Of a DNA stretch of 13,903 nucleotides, positions 1 to 8,203 are shown piece after piece; within the stretch, counting starts at the first letter, position 1, and each line of letters starts with the position of its first letter. This stretch comes from LGRD01 sp031415135 (lineage in GTDB: Bacteria > Pseudomonadota > Gammaproteobacteria > Burkholderiales > Burkholderiaceae_C). A model generated the notes under the pieces. It saw only the letters and a program-made list of their open reading frames with translations. It was not told the DNA's origin and did no database searches. The stretch is taken from the NCBI GenBank assembly GCA_031415135.1, contig JANORB010000069.1:1-13903 (forward strand). Reading direction: 5' to 3'. Both the position numbers and the translations under genes were made by a program.

Positions 1-488
1 CGCGAGCCCGACAGCTTGGCGCCGGTGTCGAAGTCCAGCCCCAACGGCTGGCCCAGGTCGACGTGGTCCCTGGGCGCGAAGTCAAACCGGGCCGGGGTGC
101 CCCAGCGCCGCACCTCGACGTTGGCGTGTTCGTCGGCGCCCACCGGCACGCTGTCATGCGGCAAATTGGGCACGGCCATCAGCATGGCCTGCAGGTCGAG
201 CTGAATCGTGTCAAGACGATCGGCCGAGGCTTCGAGATCGTCGCCGAGGCCGGCCACCTCGCTCATCACGCCCGCCACGTCCTGCCCCTTGGACTTGAGC
301 ATGCCGATCTGCTTGGACAGGCTGTTGCGCCGCGCCTGCAATTCCTCGGTGCGGGTCTGGATGCCCTTGCGCTCGGCTTCGAGCGCCGAAAAGCGTTCGA
401 CCTCAAGGAACGGCTGGGGCGACTTGCGCCGGTCGAGCCGTGCGATGACTTGCGCCAGGTCTTTGCGCAGCAGGGTGATGTCGAGCAT
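1..488 (-). CDS. serS: Seryl-tRNA synthetase, N-terminal part (cut by window edge)
   Basis: Charges tRNA-Ser with serine in the cytoplasm. The visible 162 residues begin MLDITLLRKDL and continue through a long charged helical stretch (about residues 27-100). That stretch matches the antiparallel coiled-coil arm by which class II SerRS grips the long variable arm of tRNA-Ser. It is followed by the characteristic AVPNLPHDSVPVG linker that leads into the catalytic domain. The catalytic domain lies outside the window, so class II motifs 1-3 cannot be checked. The ATG at 488 is the natural family start, but no good Shine-Dalgarno is visible before it. The gene lies 73 bases downstream of ispH on the same strand, and a possible own promoter sits in that gap. 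Identity is secure from the N-terminal sequence; completeness is unknown. Confidence 0.95.
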   Translation of the reverse strand, partial: MLDITLLRKDLAQVIARLDRRKSPQPFLEVERFSALEAERKGIQTRTEELQARRNSLSKQIGMLKSKGQDVAGVMSEVAGLGDDLEASADRLDTIQLDLQAMLMAVPNLPHDSVPVGADEHANVEVRRWGTPARFDFAPRDHVDLGQPLGLDFDTGAKLSGS

Positions 489-538
489 GGGCAACGTGCG
501 CGCCGCGGCGCAGCCTTGTGAAGTGCATGGAGCGCTGA

Positions 539-544
539 ATTGTA
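539..544 (-). promoter_or_regulatory. Possible -10 box for serS
   Basis: On the minus strand the hexamer TACAAT (5 of 6 to the sigma-70 consensus) lies in the ispH-serS gap and would give a leader of roughly 45 bases. No convincing -35 is seen 16-18 bases upstream, where the sequence is the end of ispH. This is a weak call; serS may simply be read from the fkpB-ispH transcript. Confidence 0.25.
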
Positions 545-561
545 GGCAGGCGCCGGGTGGA

Positions 562-1527
562 TCAGCCGCCGTCCAGCTGCCCCATCGACTTGTCCCCCAA
601 CCCCATGGGCAGCGGAAAGTGAATCGTCTCTTCCATGCCCGGCACGCTGCGCACCGACACCGCGCCCAGCGCGCGCAGGCGCTCGATCACTCGCTGCACC
701 AGGATGTCGGGCGCGGAGGCGCCTGCGGTCAGCCCCACGCTGCGCTTGCCGTCAAACCACGCCGGCTGCAGGTCATCGGGCGCATCGACCATGTAGGCCG
801 GGGTGCCCAGGCGTTGCGCCAGCTCGCGCAGGCGATTGCTGTTCGAACTGGTGGGGCTGCCTACGACGATGACGATGTCGACCGTGGGGGCGAGCACCTT
901 GACCGCGTCCTGGCGGTTCTGCGTGGCATAACAGATGTCTTGCTGCTTGGGCTCGCGCACGCTCGGGAAACGTCGCTTGACCGCAGCCAGAATCTCGGCC
1001 GCGTCGTCCACCGACAGCGTGGTCTGCGTCACCACCGCCAGCTTCGCCGTCTGCGCCACCCGCACCCGCGCCACGTCGGCGACATCTTCGACGAGGTGGA
1101 TGCCTTCGCTGAGCTGGCCCATCGTGCCCTCCACCTCGGGGTGGCCCTTGTGCCCGATCATGATGAAGTCGAAGCCCTGCTTGTGCAGCTTGGCCACTTC
1201 CACATGCACCTTGGTGACCAGCGGGCAGGTGGCGTCGAAGACGTTGAAGCCGCGCTCGGCCGCCTCCCGGCGCACCGCCTGGCTCACGCCGTGCGCGCTG
1301 AACACCAGGGTGGCGCCGGGCGGCACAGCGGCCAGGTCTTCGATGAAGACGGCGCCCTTGGATTTGAGATCGTCGACCACATAGGTGTTGTGCACGATCT
1401 CGTGGCGCACATAGATCGGCGCGCCGAACTTCTTGAGCGCGCGCTCGACGATTTCAATCGCGCGGTCCACACCGGCGCAAAAGCCGCGCGGCTCGGCCAG
1501 CACCACTTCATGCAACGGGCCGCTCAT
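562..1527 (-). CDS. ispH: 4-hydroxy-3-methylbut-2-enyl diphosphate reductase
   Basis: The last enzyme of the MEP isoprenoid pathway, reducing HMBPP to IPP and DMAPP with a [4Fe-4S] cluster. The 321-residue protein has the usual length and all key residues. The three cluster cysteines are C17 (in EPRGFCAGVDRA), C101 (DATCPLVTKVH) and C199 (ICYATQNRQ). The substrate-binding histidines are H46 and H79, and a catalytic Glu lies in GHPEVEG near residue 131. The ATG at 1527 is chosen because a GGAG lies 7 bases upstream. Its A is shared with the fkpB stop (TGATG), a typical re-initiation junction. A GTG one codon upstream (1530) is the alternative. The fkpB-ispH pairing is common in proteobacteria and supports the call. 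Confidence 0.97.
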   Translation of the reverse strand: MSGPLHEVVLAEPRGFCAGVDRAIEIVERALKKFGAPIYVRHEIVHNTYVVDDLKSKGAVFIEDLAAVPPGATLVFSAHGVSQAVRREAAERGFNVFDATCPLVTKVHVEVAKLHKQGFDFIMIGHKGHPEVEGTMGQLSEGIHLVEDVADVARVRVAQTAKLAVVTQTTLSVDDAAEILAAVKRRFPSVREPKQQDICYATQNRQDAVKVLAPTVDIVIVVGSPTSSNSNRLRELAQRLGTPAYMVDAPDDLQPAWFDGKRSVGLTAGASAPDILVQRVIERLRALGAVSVRSVPGMEETIHFPLPMGLGDKSMGQLDGG

Positions 1528-1970
1528 CACAACACTCCGATCAATTGCACTTCGAACGTGACGGGCCGCCCCGCCAGCGGGTGGTTGAAGTCGAACAACA
1601 GCGAGTCCGGCGCGACCTCGCGCACCACGCCGGCATAGCCCCTGCGCCCGTCCGGCGTGGGGAACTGAACCACGTCGCCGACGCTGTAGTGCCCGGCGGC
1701 GTCGCCCAGTTCGTCGAGCAGCGAGCGCTTGACCCGCTGCACCAGTTCCGGGTTGCGCTGGCCGAACGCCTCTCCGGCGGCCAGCTCGAAGCGGGCGTGT
1801 GTGCCCTCGCTCAAGCCGAGCAGCCGCGCCTCGACCGCGGGGGCCAGCTCGCCGGTGCCCAGCGACAAAGTGGCCGGCTTGCCGCTGAAGGTGTTGATGA
1901 GGTCATCCCCGTCGGGCCCGGCCAGGCGGTAGTGCAGCGTCAGGAACGACGCGGGTTGGACAGGGTTCAA
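1527..1970 (-). CDS. fkpB: FKBP-type peptidyl-prolyl cis-trans isomerase, SlpA/FkpB type
   Basis: A cytoplasmic prolyl isomerase and probable folding helper of 147 residues. The N-terminal half has the FKBP strand pattern (FLTLHYRLAGPDGDDLINTF, then a LSLGTGELAPAVEARLLGL-type core). The rest carries the SlyD/SlpA-like inserted flap region and the C-terminal FNHPLAGRPVTFEV motif diagnostic of this subgroup. No signal peptide is visible. There is no ATG near the expected N terminus. The chosen TTG at 1970 has AGGA six bases upstream and fits the family start (xxxPxSxLTLHYR). It is first in a two-gene unit with ispH, with stop and start overlapping by one base. Family assignment is strong; client proteins cannot be read from the sequence. 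Confidence 0.92.
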   Translation of the reverse strand: MNPVQPASFLTLHYRLAGPDGDDLINTFSGKPATLSLGTGELAPAVEARLLGLSEGTHARFELAAGEAFGQRNPELVQRVKRSLLDELGDAAGHYSVGDVVQFPTPDGRRGYAGVVREVAPDSLLFDFNHPLAGRPVTFEVQLIGVL

Positions 1971-2000
1971 GGGGATTCCTGGTTCGGTAGACTGAGGCGG

Positions 2001-2006
2001 ATTTTA
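2001..2006 (-). promoter_or_regulatory. Possible -10 box for the fkpB-ispH unit
   Basis: TAAAAT (5 of 6) on the minus strand, in the 70-base divergent gap before radC, would start transcription about 24 bases before the fkpB TTG. No good -35 lies at the right distance, so this is a weak call resting on position and the AT-rich hexamer alone. Confidence 0.25.
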
Positions 2007-2040
2007 CGAGGTGGCGTGCGAGCGCCCGGCCGGCACCAAC

Positions 2041-2715
2041 ATGGTCATGAAGGACACCCCACCCGAGGCTCGCCCGCGCGAGAAGCTGCTGGCGCTGGGG
2101 CCCGCCGCATTGGCCGACGCGGAATTGATCGCGCTGCTGCTGCGCACCGGGTTGCCGGGGTTGTCGGTGCTGCAGATGGCACAGCAGATGCTGGACCGCT
2201 TTGGCGGCCTGAGCGGCCTGTTGCACGCCGGCCCGGACGAATTGAAGCGGGTCAAGGGGCTGGGGCCGGCCAAGCGCGCCGAAATGGCCGCGGTGATGGA
2301 ACTGGCGCGCCGCTCGCTGGTGCAGGAACTGGCCCAGATGCCGGTGTTCGACGCGCCGGGCAAGGTCAAGGACTACCTGCAGATGCAGCTTGGCGCACGC
2401 GAGCATGAGGTGTTCGCGGTGATGTTCCTCGACGCCCAGTCGCGCCTGATCAAGCTGGAGGAAATGTTCCGCGGGACGCTGGCGCAAACCAGCGTCTACC
2501 CGCGCGAAGTGGTCAAGCGCGCGCTCGGCCTGCAAGCGGCCAGCGTGATCCTGGCGCACAACCACCCGTCCGGCCTGGCCGAACCCTCGCGTGCCGATGA
2601 GTTCCTGACCCAGGCGCTCAAGAGCGCGCTGGCCCTGGTGGACATTCGGGTGCTGGACCATCTGGTGATCGGCCAGGGCCAGGTGGTCTCGTTTGCCGAG
2701 CGGGGCCTGTTGTGA
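2041..2715 (+). CDS. radC: RadC family JAB/MPN-domain protein
   Basis: A chromosomal RadC protein whose cellular role is unsettled; the old DNA-repair assignment was withdrawn for E. coli. The N-terminal part has RPREKLLALGP, DAELIALLLRTG and a helix-hairpin-helix region (VKGLGPAKRAEMAAV) that could bind DNA. The C-terminal half is the JAMM-type metal site: an upstream Glu in LEEMFRGTL, then HNHPSG followed by S and D in the HxHx7SxxD pattern. All metal ligands are present, so the fold is intact. The start is uncertain. ATG 2041 (224 residues) gives the usual distance to RPREKLL but has no Shine-Dalgarno. GTG 2011 (234 residues) has a GAGG about 13 bases upstream. ATG 2047 is also possible. 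It is followed after 37 bases by a Smr-domain gene on the same strand. Confidence 0.92.
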   Translation: MVMKDTPPEARPREKLLALGPAALADAELIALLLRTGLPGLSVLQMAQQMLDRFGGLSGLLHAGPDELKRVKGLGPAKRAEMAAVMELARRSLVQELAQMPVFDAPGKVKDYLQMQLGAREHEVFAVMFLDAQSRLIKLEEMFRGTLAQTSVYPREVVKRALGLQAASVILAHNHPSGLAEPSRADEFLTQALKSALALVDIRVLDHLVIGQGQVVSFAERGLL

Positions 2716-2752
2716 GCAGGTCTTGCGAGCCAGGTCCAGTGGGGCCTGCCGC

Positions 2753-3397
2753 ATGAAAGCGCGCAGCCTGGCCGACCTGGCGGCGTTGAAGGCCGCGTTG
2801 CAGCAGGCGCAACACGAGGCCGCCGAGGCCAGCGCGCGCAACCGGGCGATCGCGGCGCGCGACAGGCTCGAACGTGAGTTGTTTGCCACCACGGTGGGCC
2901 GGGTGGAGCCGCTGCGCAAGGCGGCACCGGCCCTGGTGTGGCGCGCCCGCCCCAGCCCCATTCCGCGCCAGCGCCAGCGCGACGAGGCGGCCGTGCTGGT
3001 CGAGGCGCTGTCGGACGAGTTCGATGTCGAGTCCTTGCTGGACACCGATGACGCCTTGTCGTTTCGCCGGCGTGGCATTGGCCCCGAAGTGGTGCGCAAG
3101 CTCAGGCGCGGTGTCTGGGCGATTCAGGCCCAGCTCGACCTGCACGGCCTGCGCCGCGATGCGGCCCGCGAGCGCCTGGCCGACTTTGTGCGCCAGGCGG
3201 TGCGCGACGGGCAGCGCTGCGTGCGCGTGATCCACGGCAAGGGCAACGGCTCTCCCGGCCGCGAGCCGGTGCTCAAGGGCCGGGTCAAGAGCTGGCTGGT
3301 GCAAAAGAACGAGGTGGTCGCCTTCGTTCAGGCGCGCGCGTCCGACGGCGGGCATGGCGCGCTGCTGGTCTTGCTGCGGCCCAGCGCACAGCCATAG
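2753..3397 (+). CDS. Smr/MutS2-type domain protein
   Basis: A 214-residue protein with a C-terminal Smr domain, a small fold that in other members binds or nicks branched DNA or cleaves RNA. The N-terminal 60 residues form a charged, probably helical segment. The Smr domain begins with L-D-L-H-G at residues 128-132 and carries H-G-K-G at 161-164, both hallmark motifs, and ends in the GALLVLLR strand. Size and layout match the stand-alone Smr proteins (YdaL/SmrA-like, formerly DUF2027/Smr) of proteobacteria rather than full MutS2. ATG 2753 is preceded by GGGG eight bases upstream. It probably shares a transcript with radC. It ends 11 bases from the stop of the convergent globin gene. The domain is certain; substrate and phenotype are unknown. 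Confidence 0.9.
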   Translation: MKARSLADLAALKAALQQAQHEAAEASARNRAIAARDRLERELFATTVGRVEPLRKAAPALVWRARPSPIPRQRQRDEAAVLVEALSDEFDVESLLDTDDALSFRRRGIGPEVVRKLRRGVWAIQAQLDLHGLRRDAARERLADFVRQAVRDGQRCVRVIHGKGNGSPGREPVLKGRVKSWLVQKNEVVAFVQARASDGGHGALLVLLRPSAQP

Positions 3398-3408
3398 CCC
3401 CAACCCGA

Positions 3409-3816
3409 TCAGGCGCCGCGGTTGCGCATCCAGTCGGCAGTGTTGAAAAACGAATCGTGCAGGCGCAACGCCAATGCCGGGTCGACCCGCATGTCCGTCA
3501 TGGCCTGGCGCATGCAGGCGAGCCACTGGTCGCGCTCCGGGATGCCGATCGAAAACGGCAGGTGGCGGGCCCGCAGGCGCGGGTGGCCGAAGCGCTCGAC
3601 GTAGTGTTGCGGGCCGCCCAGCCAGCCGCACAGAAACCAGAACAGCTTGTCGCGCGAACCGGCCAGCGAACCCGGGTGCAGCTTGCGGATCGTTGTGTGG
3701 CCGGACTCGAGGTCCATCAGGTCATAGAAGCGGTCGACCAGCGCACGCACGGCCGGCTCGCCGCCGATTTGCTCAAAGGCGCTCGGTTGGGGCGCATTGA
3801 CGTTGTCAGCGCTCAC
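3409..3816 (-). CDS. Group II truncated hemoglobin (trHbO-like)
   Basis: A 135-residue 2-on-2 globin, expected to bind heme in the cytoplasm and react with O2, NO or peroxide. The group II signature is complete: Tyr31 in DRFYDLM (helix position B10), proximal His85 in RARHLPF (F8) and the group-defining Trp98 in RDQWLACM (G8). FGHPRLRARH and the HDSFFNTADW tail are typical. The start is GTG 3816. It overlaps the TGA of the upstream diguanylate cyclase as GTGA, so translation is probably coupled to that gene. No other start fits the family N terminus (FEQIGGEPAVRALVDRFY). Together with hemW two genes upstream, this places heme handling and a c-di-GMP enzyme in one unit. Function as a sensor subunit is inference; detoxification or O2 delivery is equally possible. 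Confidence 0.93.
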   Translation of the reverse strand: MSADNVNAPQPSAFEQIGGEPAVRALVDRFYDLMDLESGHTTIRKLHPGSLAGSRDKLFWFLCGWLGGPQHYVERFGHPRLRARHLPFSIGIPERDQWLACMRQAMTDMRVDPALALRLHDSFFNTADWMRNRGA

Positions 3817-4541
3817 TTGGATTCGTGGAACCAGGACGAGTCGAACAACGCCGGCCGGGTCTCGGAATCGGACGGCAGCAGCGGCGGCACTTCGAGGCGC
3901 GCGCGATTGCGCCCTTCGCTCTTGGCCAGGTAGAGCTGCTGGTCGGCGCGCGACAACCACTGCTGCGCCGGGGTGCGCGACCACTGCGGGGCGAACGCCC
4001 CACCGATGCTGACCGTCACCGACACCTCCCGCCCCGGCGCCACCAGCACCGAACGGTTCTGCACCTTCAGGCGCACCCGTTCGGCCGCGGTCTGGCCGAA
4101 GTCCAACGGGCAGTTGGGCAGGATGATCGCAAACTCCTCGCCGCCAATTCTGGAGACGGTGTCCATCGGGCGGATGCAGCCCTGCAACACGTGCGCGACC
4201 GACTTGAGCACCATGTCGCCGGTGGCGTGGCCGTAGGTGTCGTTGACGAGCTTGAAGTGATCGATGTCCACCATCAGCACCAGCGCCGGCTCGCCGGCAC
4301 GCGCGACGCGGTCGATCTCGCGTTCGAGCGCCAACTCGAAATGGCGCCGATTGGACAGGCCGGTGAGGGGATCCTGGCTCGACAGTTCGCACAGCGCGTC
4401 GAGCACCGCCTGCAACCACGCGGCGCGCCCGACCGCGTGCAGGCTGGGCAAGGCGTGGCCCGACTGCTCCAGCAACTGAAGGGCGGCGTCCAGACGCAGG
4501 GTCGGCGCGTCAGGGGCAACAGGGGCAGGTTTGGCGCGCAC
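3813..4541 (-). CDS. Soluble diguanylate cyclase (GGDEF domain)
   Basis: Makes cyclic di-GMP from two GTP. Counting from GTG 4541 (242 residues), a short helical N-terminal segment of about 50 residues without a recognisable sensor precedes the GGDEF domain. The domain shows DPLTGLSNRR at 56-65, the metal-binding VDIDHFK, NDTYGH, and an active-site GGEEF at 133-137. R-P-M-D at 124-127 sits exactly five residues before GGEEF, the position of the allosteric inhibitory I-site, so product inhibition is expected. No membrane segments are visible, so it should be cytoplasmic. The start is uncertain: an in-frame TTG at 4658 would add 39 proline/arginine-rich residues. Neither start has a good Shine-Dalgarno. 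A weak TAGACT-like -10 (4567-4572) could favour the shorter form. The stop overlaps the globin start (GTGA). Confidence 0.92.
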   Translation of the reverse strand: MRAKPAPVAPDAPTLRLDAALQLLEQSGHALPSLHAVGRAAWLQAVLDALCELSSQDPLTGLSNRRHFELALEREIDRVARAGEPALVLMVDIDHFKLVNDTYGHATGDMVLKSVAHVLQGCIRPMDTVSRIGGEEFAIILPNCPLDFGQTAAERVRLKVQNRSVLVAPGREVSVTVSIGGAFAPQWSRTPAQQWLSRADQQLYLAKSEGRNRARLEVPPLLPSDSETRPALFDSSWFHESK

Positions 4542-4679
4542 GAGAACGGTCGGAAAGTGTCGCGGCAGTCTAGCAGTGGGCAGGTGGTATCCAGGGCTCC
4601 CACAGGCCCGCTGGGGCGTGCGATGCGGCACAGGTCTTCGGCAAATTGTGTGTAACAAATCGCAGTATCGAGGGCGCCT

Positions 4680-5918
4680 TCAGAGGAACAGCGCCTGCAG
4701 ATCGCTGAGCAGATCGAAGCCGCGCGGTGTGGGCGCCACACGCTGCAGATCGCGCACGATCAGGCCCCTCGATTCGGCGCGGTCGAGCGGGCGCTGGATG
4801 GCGGTCAGCGGCAGCCCGGTGCGCTCGTTGAATCGCGCCAGCTCGAATCCTTCGCGCAGGCGCAGCGCGTTCAACATGAACTCGAACGGCAACTGATCGC
4901 GCGCCACCTCCTCGTCCTGCGCAATGCTGTGGCCCGCCAGCGCATTGAGCATGTAGCTCGACGGGTCGCGAAAGCGCACCTGCCGCACCACCCGGTTGGG
5001 GAACGAGATCTTGCTGTGCGCGCCGGCGCCCAGCCCCAGGTAGTCGCCGAACTGCCAATAGTTCAGGTTGTGCTGGCAGCGGTGGCCGGCACGGGCGAAG
5101 GCCGAAACCTCGTAGCGCTCCATGCCCGCCGTGCCGGTGCGATCGGTGATGCGGTCCAGCATCTCGAACGCCGTGTCGTCGTCGGGCACGGCCGGCGGGT
5201 GCTTGGCAAACAGCGTGTTCGGCTCGATCGTCAGGTGATAGACCGACAGGTGCGGCGGATCGAACGCCAGCGCGCGCGCCAGGTCGGCATCGAACTGCGC
5301 CAGCGTCTGGCCCGGCAGCGCATACATCAGGTCCAGGTTGAATGTGTCGAAGGCTTCGCTGGCTTCTTCGATCGCGGCCATGGCCTGGGCACTGTCGTGA
5401 ACCCGGCCCAGCGCCTTCAGCTTGGCATCGTCAAAACTCTGCACACCGACCGACATTCGCGTGACCCCGGCTGCGCGGTAGGCGCGGAAACGCTCGCGCT
5501 CGAACGTGCCGGGGTTGGCCTCCAGCGTGACCTCCAGGCCAGGCTCCAGCGGCAAACGCGCCCGGATGTCGGCCAGCAATCGATCGATGGCCTCGGGCGA
5601 AAACAGGCTCGGTGTGCCGCCGCCGATGAAGATGCTGTGGACGCGGCGCCCCCAGATGAACGGCAGCGCCGCTTCGAGGTCGCAGCGCAGCGCCTCCAGG
5701 TAGCGCCCTTCGGGCGGGCCGGCGCTGTCACGCCACTCATGTGAATTGAAGTCGCAGTAAGGGCACTTTTTTGGGCACCAGGGCAGGTGCACGTACACCG
5801 ACAGCGGCGGCAGTGCCGCCAGCGACAGAGTGCCCGCGCGCAGGTAGCGCGCCAGGCGCTGATCGACGGTTTCGGACCGCGCAGCGGCCCGGTCTGCCGC
5901 GTTCGCAATCTCAATCAA
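4680..5918 (-). CDS. hemW: Radical SAM heme chaperone HemW
   Basis: A 412-residue radical SAM protein, previously called oxygen-independent coproporphyrinogen oxidase-like. HemW binds heme and delivers it to respiratory enzymes. The CxxxCxxC cluster motif is C48-C52-C55 (WCPKKCPYCDF). It is followed by the SAM-binding IGGGTPS, the EANPGT strand and the SVGVQSFDD motif. The HNLNYW sequence in the C-terminal half is the HNxxYW motif that separates HemW from true HemN, and the cysteine pattern lacks the HemN extension. No ATG lies in the N-terminal region. TTG 5918 is chosen because GAGG stands nine bases upstream (5928-5931), and it overlaps the rdgB stop by 8 bases. It continues an operon from rdgB. 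About 140 bases separate it from the likely cyclase start downstream. Confidence 0.95.
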   Translation of the reverse strand: MIEIANAADRAAARSETVDQRLARYLRAGTLSLAALPPLSVYVHLPWCPKKCPYCDFNSHEWRDSAGPPEGRYLEALRCDLEAALPFIWGRRVHSIFIGGGTPSLFSPEAIDRLLADIRARLPLEPGLEVTLEANPGTFERERFRAYRAAGVTRMSVGVQSFDDAKLKALGRVHDSAQAMAAIEEASEAFDTFNLDLMYALPGQTLAQFDADLARALAFDPPHLSVYHLTIEPNTLFAKHPPAVPDDDTAFEMLDRITDRTGTAGMERYEVSAFARAGHRCQHNLNYWQFGDYLGLGAGAHSKISFPNRVVRQVRFRDPSSYMLNALAGHSIAQDEEVARDQLPFEFMLNALRLREGFELARFNERTGLPLTAIQRPLDRAESRGLIVRDLQRVAPTPRGFDLLSDLQALFL

Positions 5919-6540
5919 GGCGCCAGACCTCGCGCATCAACACCAGCATCTGATGCGCCGCCATGGCCCGGTGGCTGTGGGCGTTTTTTTGCGCCGGGCC
6001 CAGTTGCGCCACCGATGTGCCCAACGCCGGAATGAACATCAGCGGGTCGTAGCCAAAGCCGCCCTGCCCGCTTGGCGAGCGCAGGATCTCGCCTTCCCAG
6101 CGACCCACCGCAATCAGCGGTTCGGGGTCTTGCGCCGAGCGCACCGCCACCAAGGTGCTGACAAAACGGGCGCGGCGCTGATCGGTGCCGCTCATGCGTT
6201 CGAGCAGCAAGCGGTTGTTCGCCTGGTCCTGGGCCCGCCGCTCAGATTCGCGGTCCGCGCTGGCCGGCACCGGGCCGGCGAAGTGCGCCGAAATGACGCC
6301 GGGCGCGCCTCCCAATGCGTCGACGCAGAGCCCCGAGTCGTCTGCCAGCGCCGGGCCGTTGGCCAGCGTCGCCGCCTGCCTGGCCTTGGCCAGCGCGTTT
6401 TCGACAAAGCTGATGTGGGGCTCTTCGGCTTCCGCAATCCCCAGCGATCGCTGGGCGATCAGCAAGAGCCCGAGCGGCGCGAACAGGGCCTGCAGTTCGG
6501 CCAGTTTCTTGGCATTGTTGGACGCCAGGACCAGCCGCAC
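5911..6540 (-). CDS. rdgB: XTP/dITP pyrophosphatase (RdgB/HAM1)
   Basis: Hydrolyses non-canonical purine nucleoside triphosphates (dITP, XTP) to monophosphates, keeping deaminated bases out of DNA and RNA. The 209-residue length is typical. Visible family motifs are LASNNAKKLAE (5-15), EEPHISFVENAL around 39-50, the metal/catalytic ADDSGL with D67-D68, GGFGYDPLM, and the C-terminal HSHRAMA. GTG 6540 is chosen because it gives the family N terminus (MRLVLASNN) and lies four bases after the rph stop; a GGGG lies about nine bases upstream. An in-frame ATG at 6618 would add 26 residues translated out of frame from the end of rph, and is unlikely. The rph-rdgB-hemW order is a frequent proteobacterial cluster. 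Confidence 0.95.
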   Translation of the reverse strand: MRLVLASNNAKKLAELQALFAPLGLLLIAQRSLGIAEAEEPHISFVENALAKARQAATLANGPALADDSGLCVDALGGAPGVISAHFAGPVPASADRESERRAQDQANNRLLLERMSGTDQRRARFVSTLVAVRSAQDPEPLIAVGRWEGEILRSPSGQGGFGYDPLMFIPALGTSVAQLGPAQKNAHSHRAMAAHQMLVLMREVWRLD

Positions 6541-6544
6541 GGCA

Positions 6545-7270
<726 letters not shown>

Positions 7271-7281
7271 CGGCAACCTCG

Positions 7282-8199
7282 TCAGTTTTTCTTTTGCTGG
7301 GACGAGCGCCGAATGGCCTCGTTGATCTCTCGAATCGAACGCTCGATCTCGGCGTCGTCGAGTTCGTCAGGCACTTCCTGGCCGAGAACACTGGCCTGGA
7401 TGGTCGACGCAAACACCTCGTCTCCCAGCGATTCGGTCGACACGTCGCTGGCTCCAACGCTGTCTTCGGCCGATTCCCACTCCACCGCGAGCACCGACAC
7501 GTTGTCGCACTTCGCGCCGCCGTTGCGCAACGCCTGCTCGACCAGTTCGGGCACGGCGTCGGAGATCGCGTTGCGCGCCAGCATTTCGGTGATCACCGTG
7601 TCGGCCACCGTCCCCCACAGGCCGTCCGAGCACAGCAGCATGCGGTCGCCCGGCTGCATCAGCATCGGCCCGACGGTGTCGACCACCGGCTTGCCGGGGC
7701 TGCCCAGGCAAGTGAACAGCACGTTGCGGTTGAAGCGCTCGCCCATCGGGACGACATGGCTGATGGTGTGCTGCAACTCGGAGTAAGAGTGGTCGCGTGT
7801 GCGGGCGATCAATTTTTCGCCACGCACCATGTACAGGCGCGAATCACCGCAGTGCGCCCAATAAGCCGCGTTGCCTTGCAGCAGACAGGCCACGATGGTC
7901 GTGCGCGGAGTGTCGATCAGCGCCCGCTGGTTGGCGTAGCGCAGCAGTTGGTGGTGGCCGGCGATGATGGACTCTTGCAAGAAGCGCAGCGGGTCGGCCA
8001 ATGTGGGCTTGGCGTCGCGCTGGAACATCGCGCTGAGGGTTTGCAGCGCCAGTTGCGAGGCGACCTCGCCTTCGGGGTGGCCGCCCATGCCGTCGGCCAG
8101 CGCAAACAGGCCCGAGTCGCGCGTGTAGCAATAGCCCATGCGGTCTTCGTTCTTTTCGCGACCGCCTTTGCGGCTGATCTGGTAGACCGAAAAGCGCAT
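7282..8199 (-). CDS. PP2C-type Ser/Thr protein phosphatase (Stp-like)
   Basis: A metal-dependent PPM phosphatase of 305 residues, expected to reverse the action of the kinase encoded just upstream. The PP2C metal and phosphate motifs are in order: N17-E18-D19 (KNEDRMG), D36-G37 in ALADGMGGH, AHCGDSRLY, LLCSDGLWG, and CDNVSVLAVEW at the end of the catalytic domain (about residue 240). After that comes an unusual acidic tail of about 60 residues, rich in D, E and S and ending in a helical, basic EAIRRSSQQKKN. The tail has no known fold and may regulate the enzyme or be a phosphorylation target of the partner kinase. The start ATG lies five bases after the kinase stop codon, so the two are surely one transcript. 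No transmembrane segment is visible. Confidence 0.93.
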   Translation of the reverse strand: MRFSVYQISRKGGREKNEDRMGYCYTRDSGLFALADGMGGHPEGEVASQLALQTLSAMFQRDAKPTLADPLRFLQESIIAGHHQLLRYANQRALIDTPRTTIVACLLQGNAAYWAHCGDSRLYMVRGEKLIARTRDHSYSELQHTISHVVPMGERFNRNVLFTCLGSPGKPVVDTVGPMLMQPGDRMLLCSDGLWGTVADTVITEMLARNAISDAVPELVEQALRNGGAKCDNVSVLAVEWESAEDSVGASDVSTESLGDEVFASTIQASVLGQEVPDELDDAEIERSIREINEAIRRSSQQKKN

Positions 8200-8203
8200 G
8201 GCG

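Noticed and set aside
208..1638. Long open frame on the plus strand opposite ispH and serS
   Set aside because: It is antisense to two clear housekeeping genes, has no Shine-Dalgarno or recognisable motif, and its composition is the usual mirror of high-GC codon use.
3409..4541. Single globin-GGDEF fusion broken by a frameshift
   Set aside because: Both domains are complete with natural ends, and they are joined by a GTGA stop-start overlap typical of coupled separate genes.
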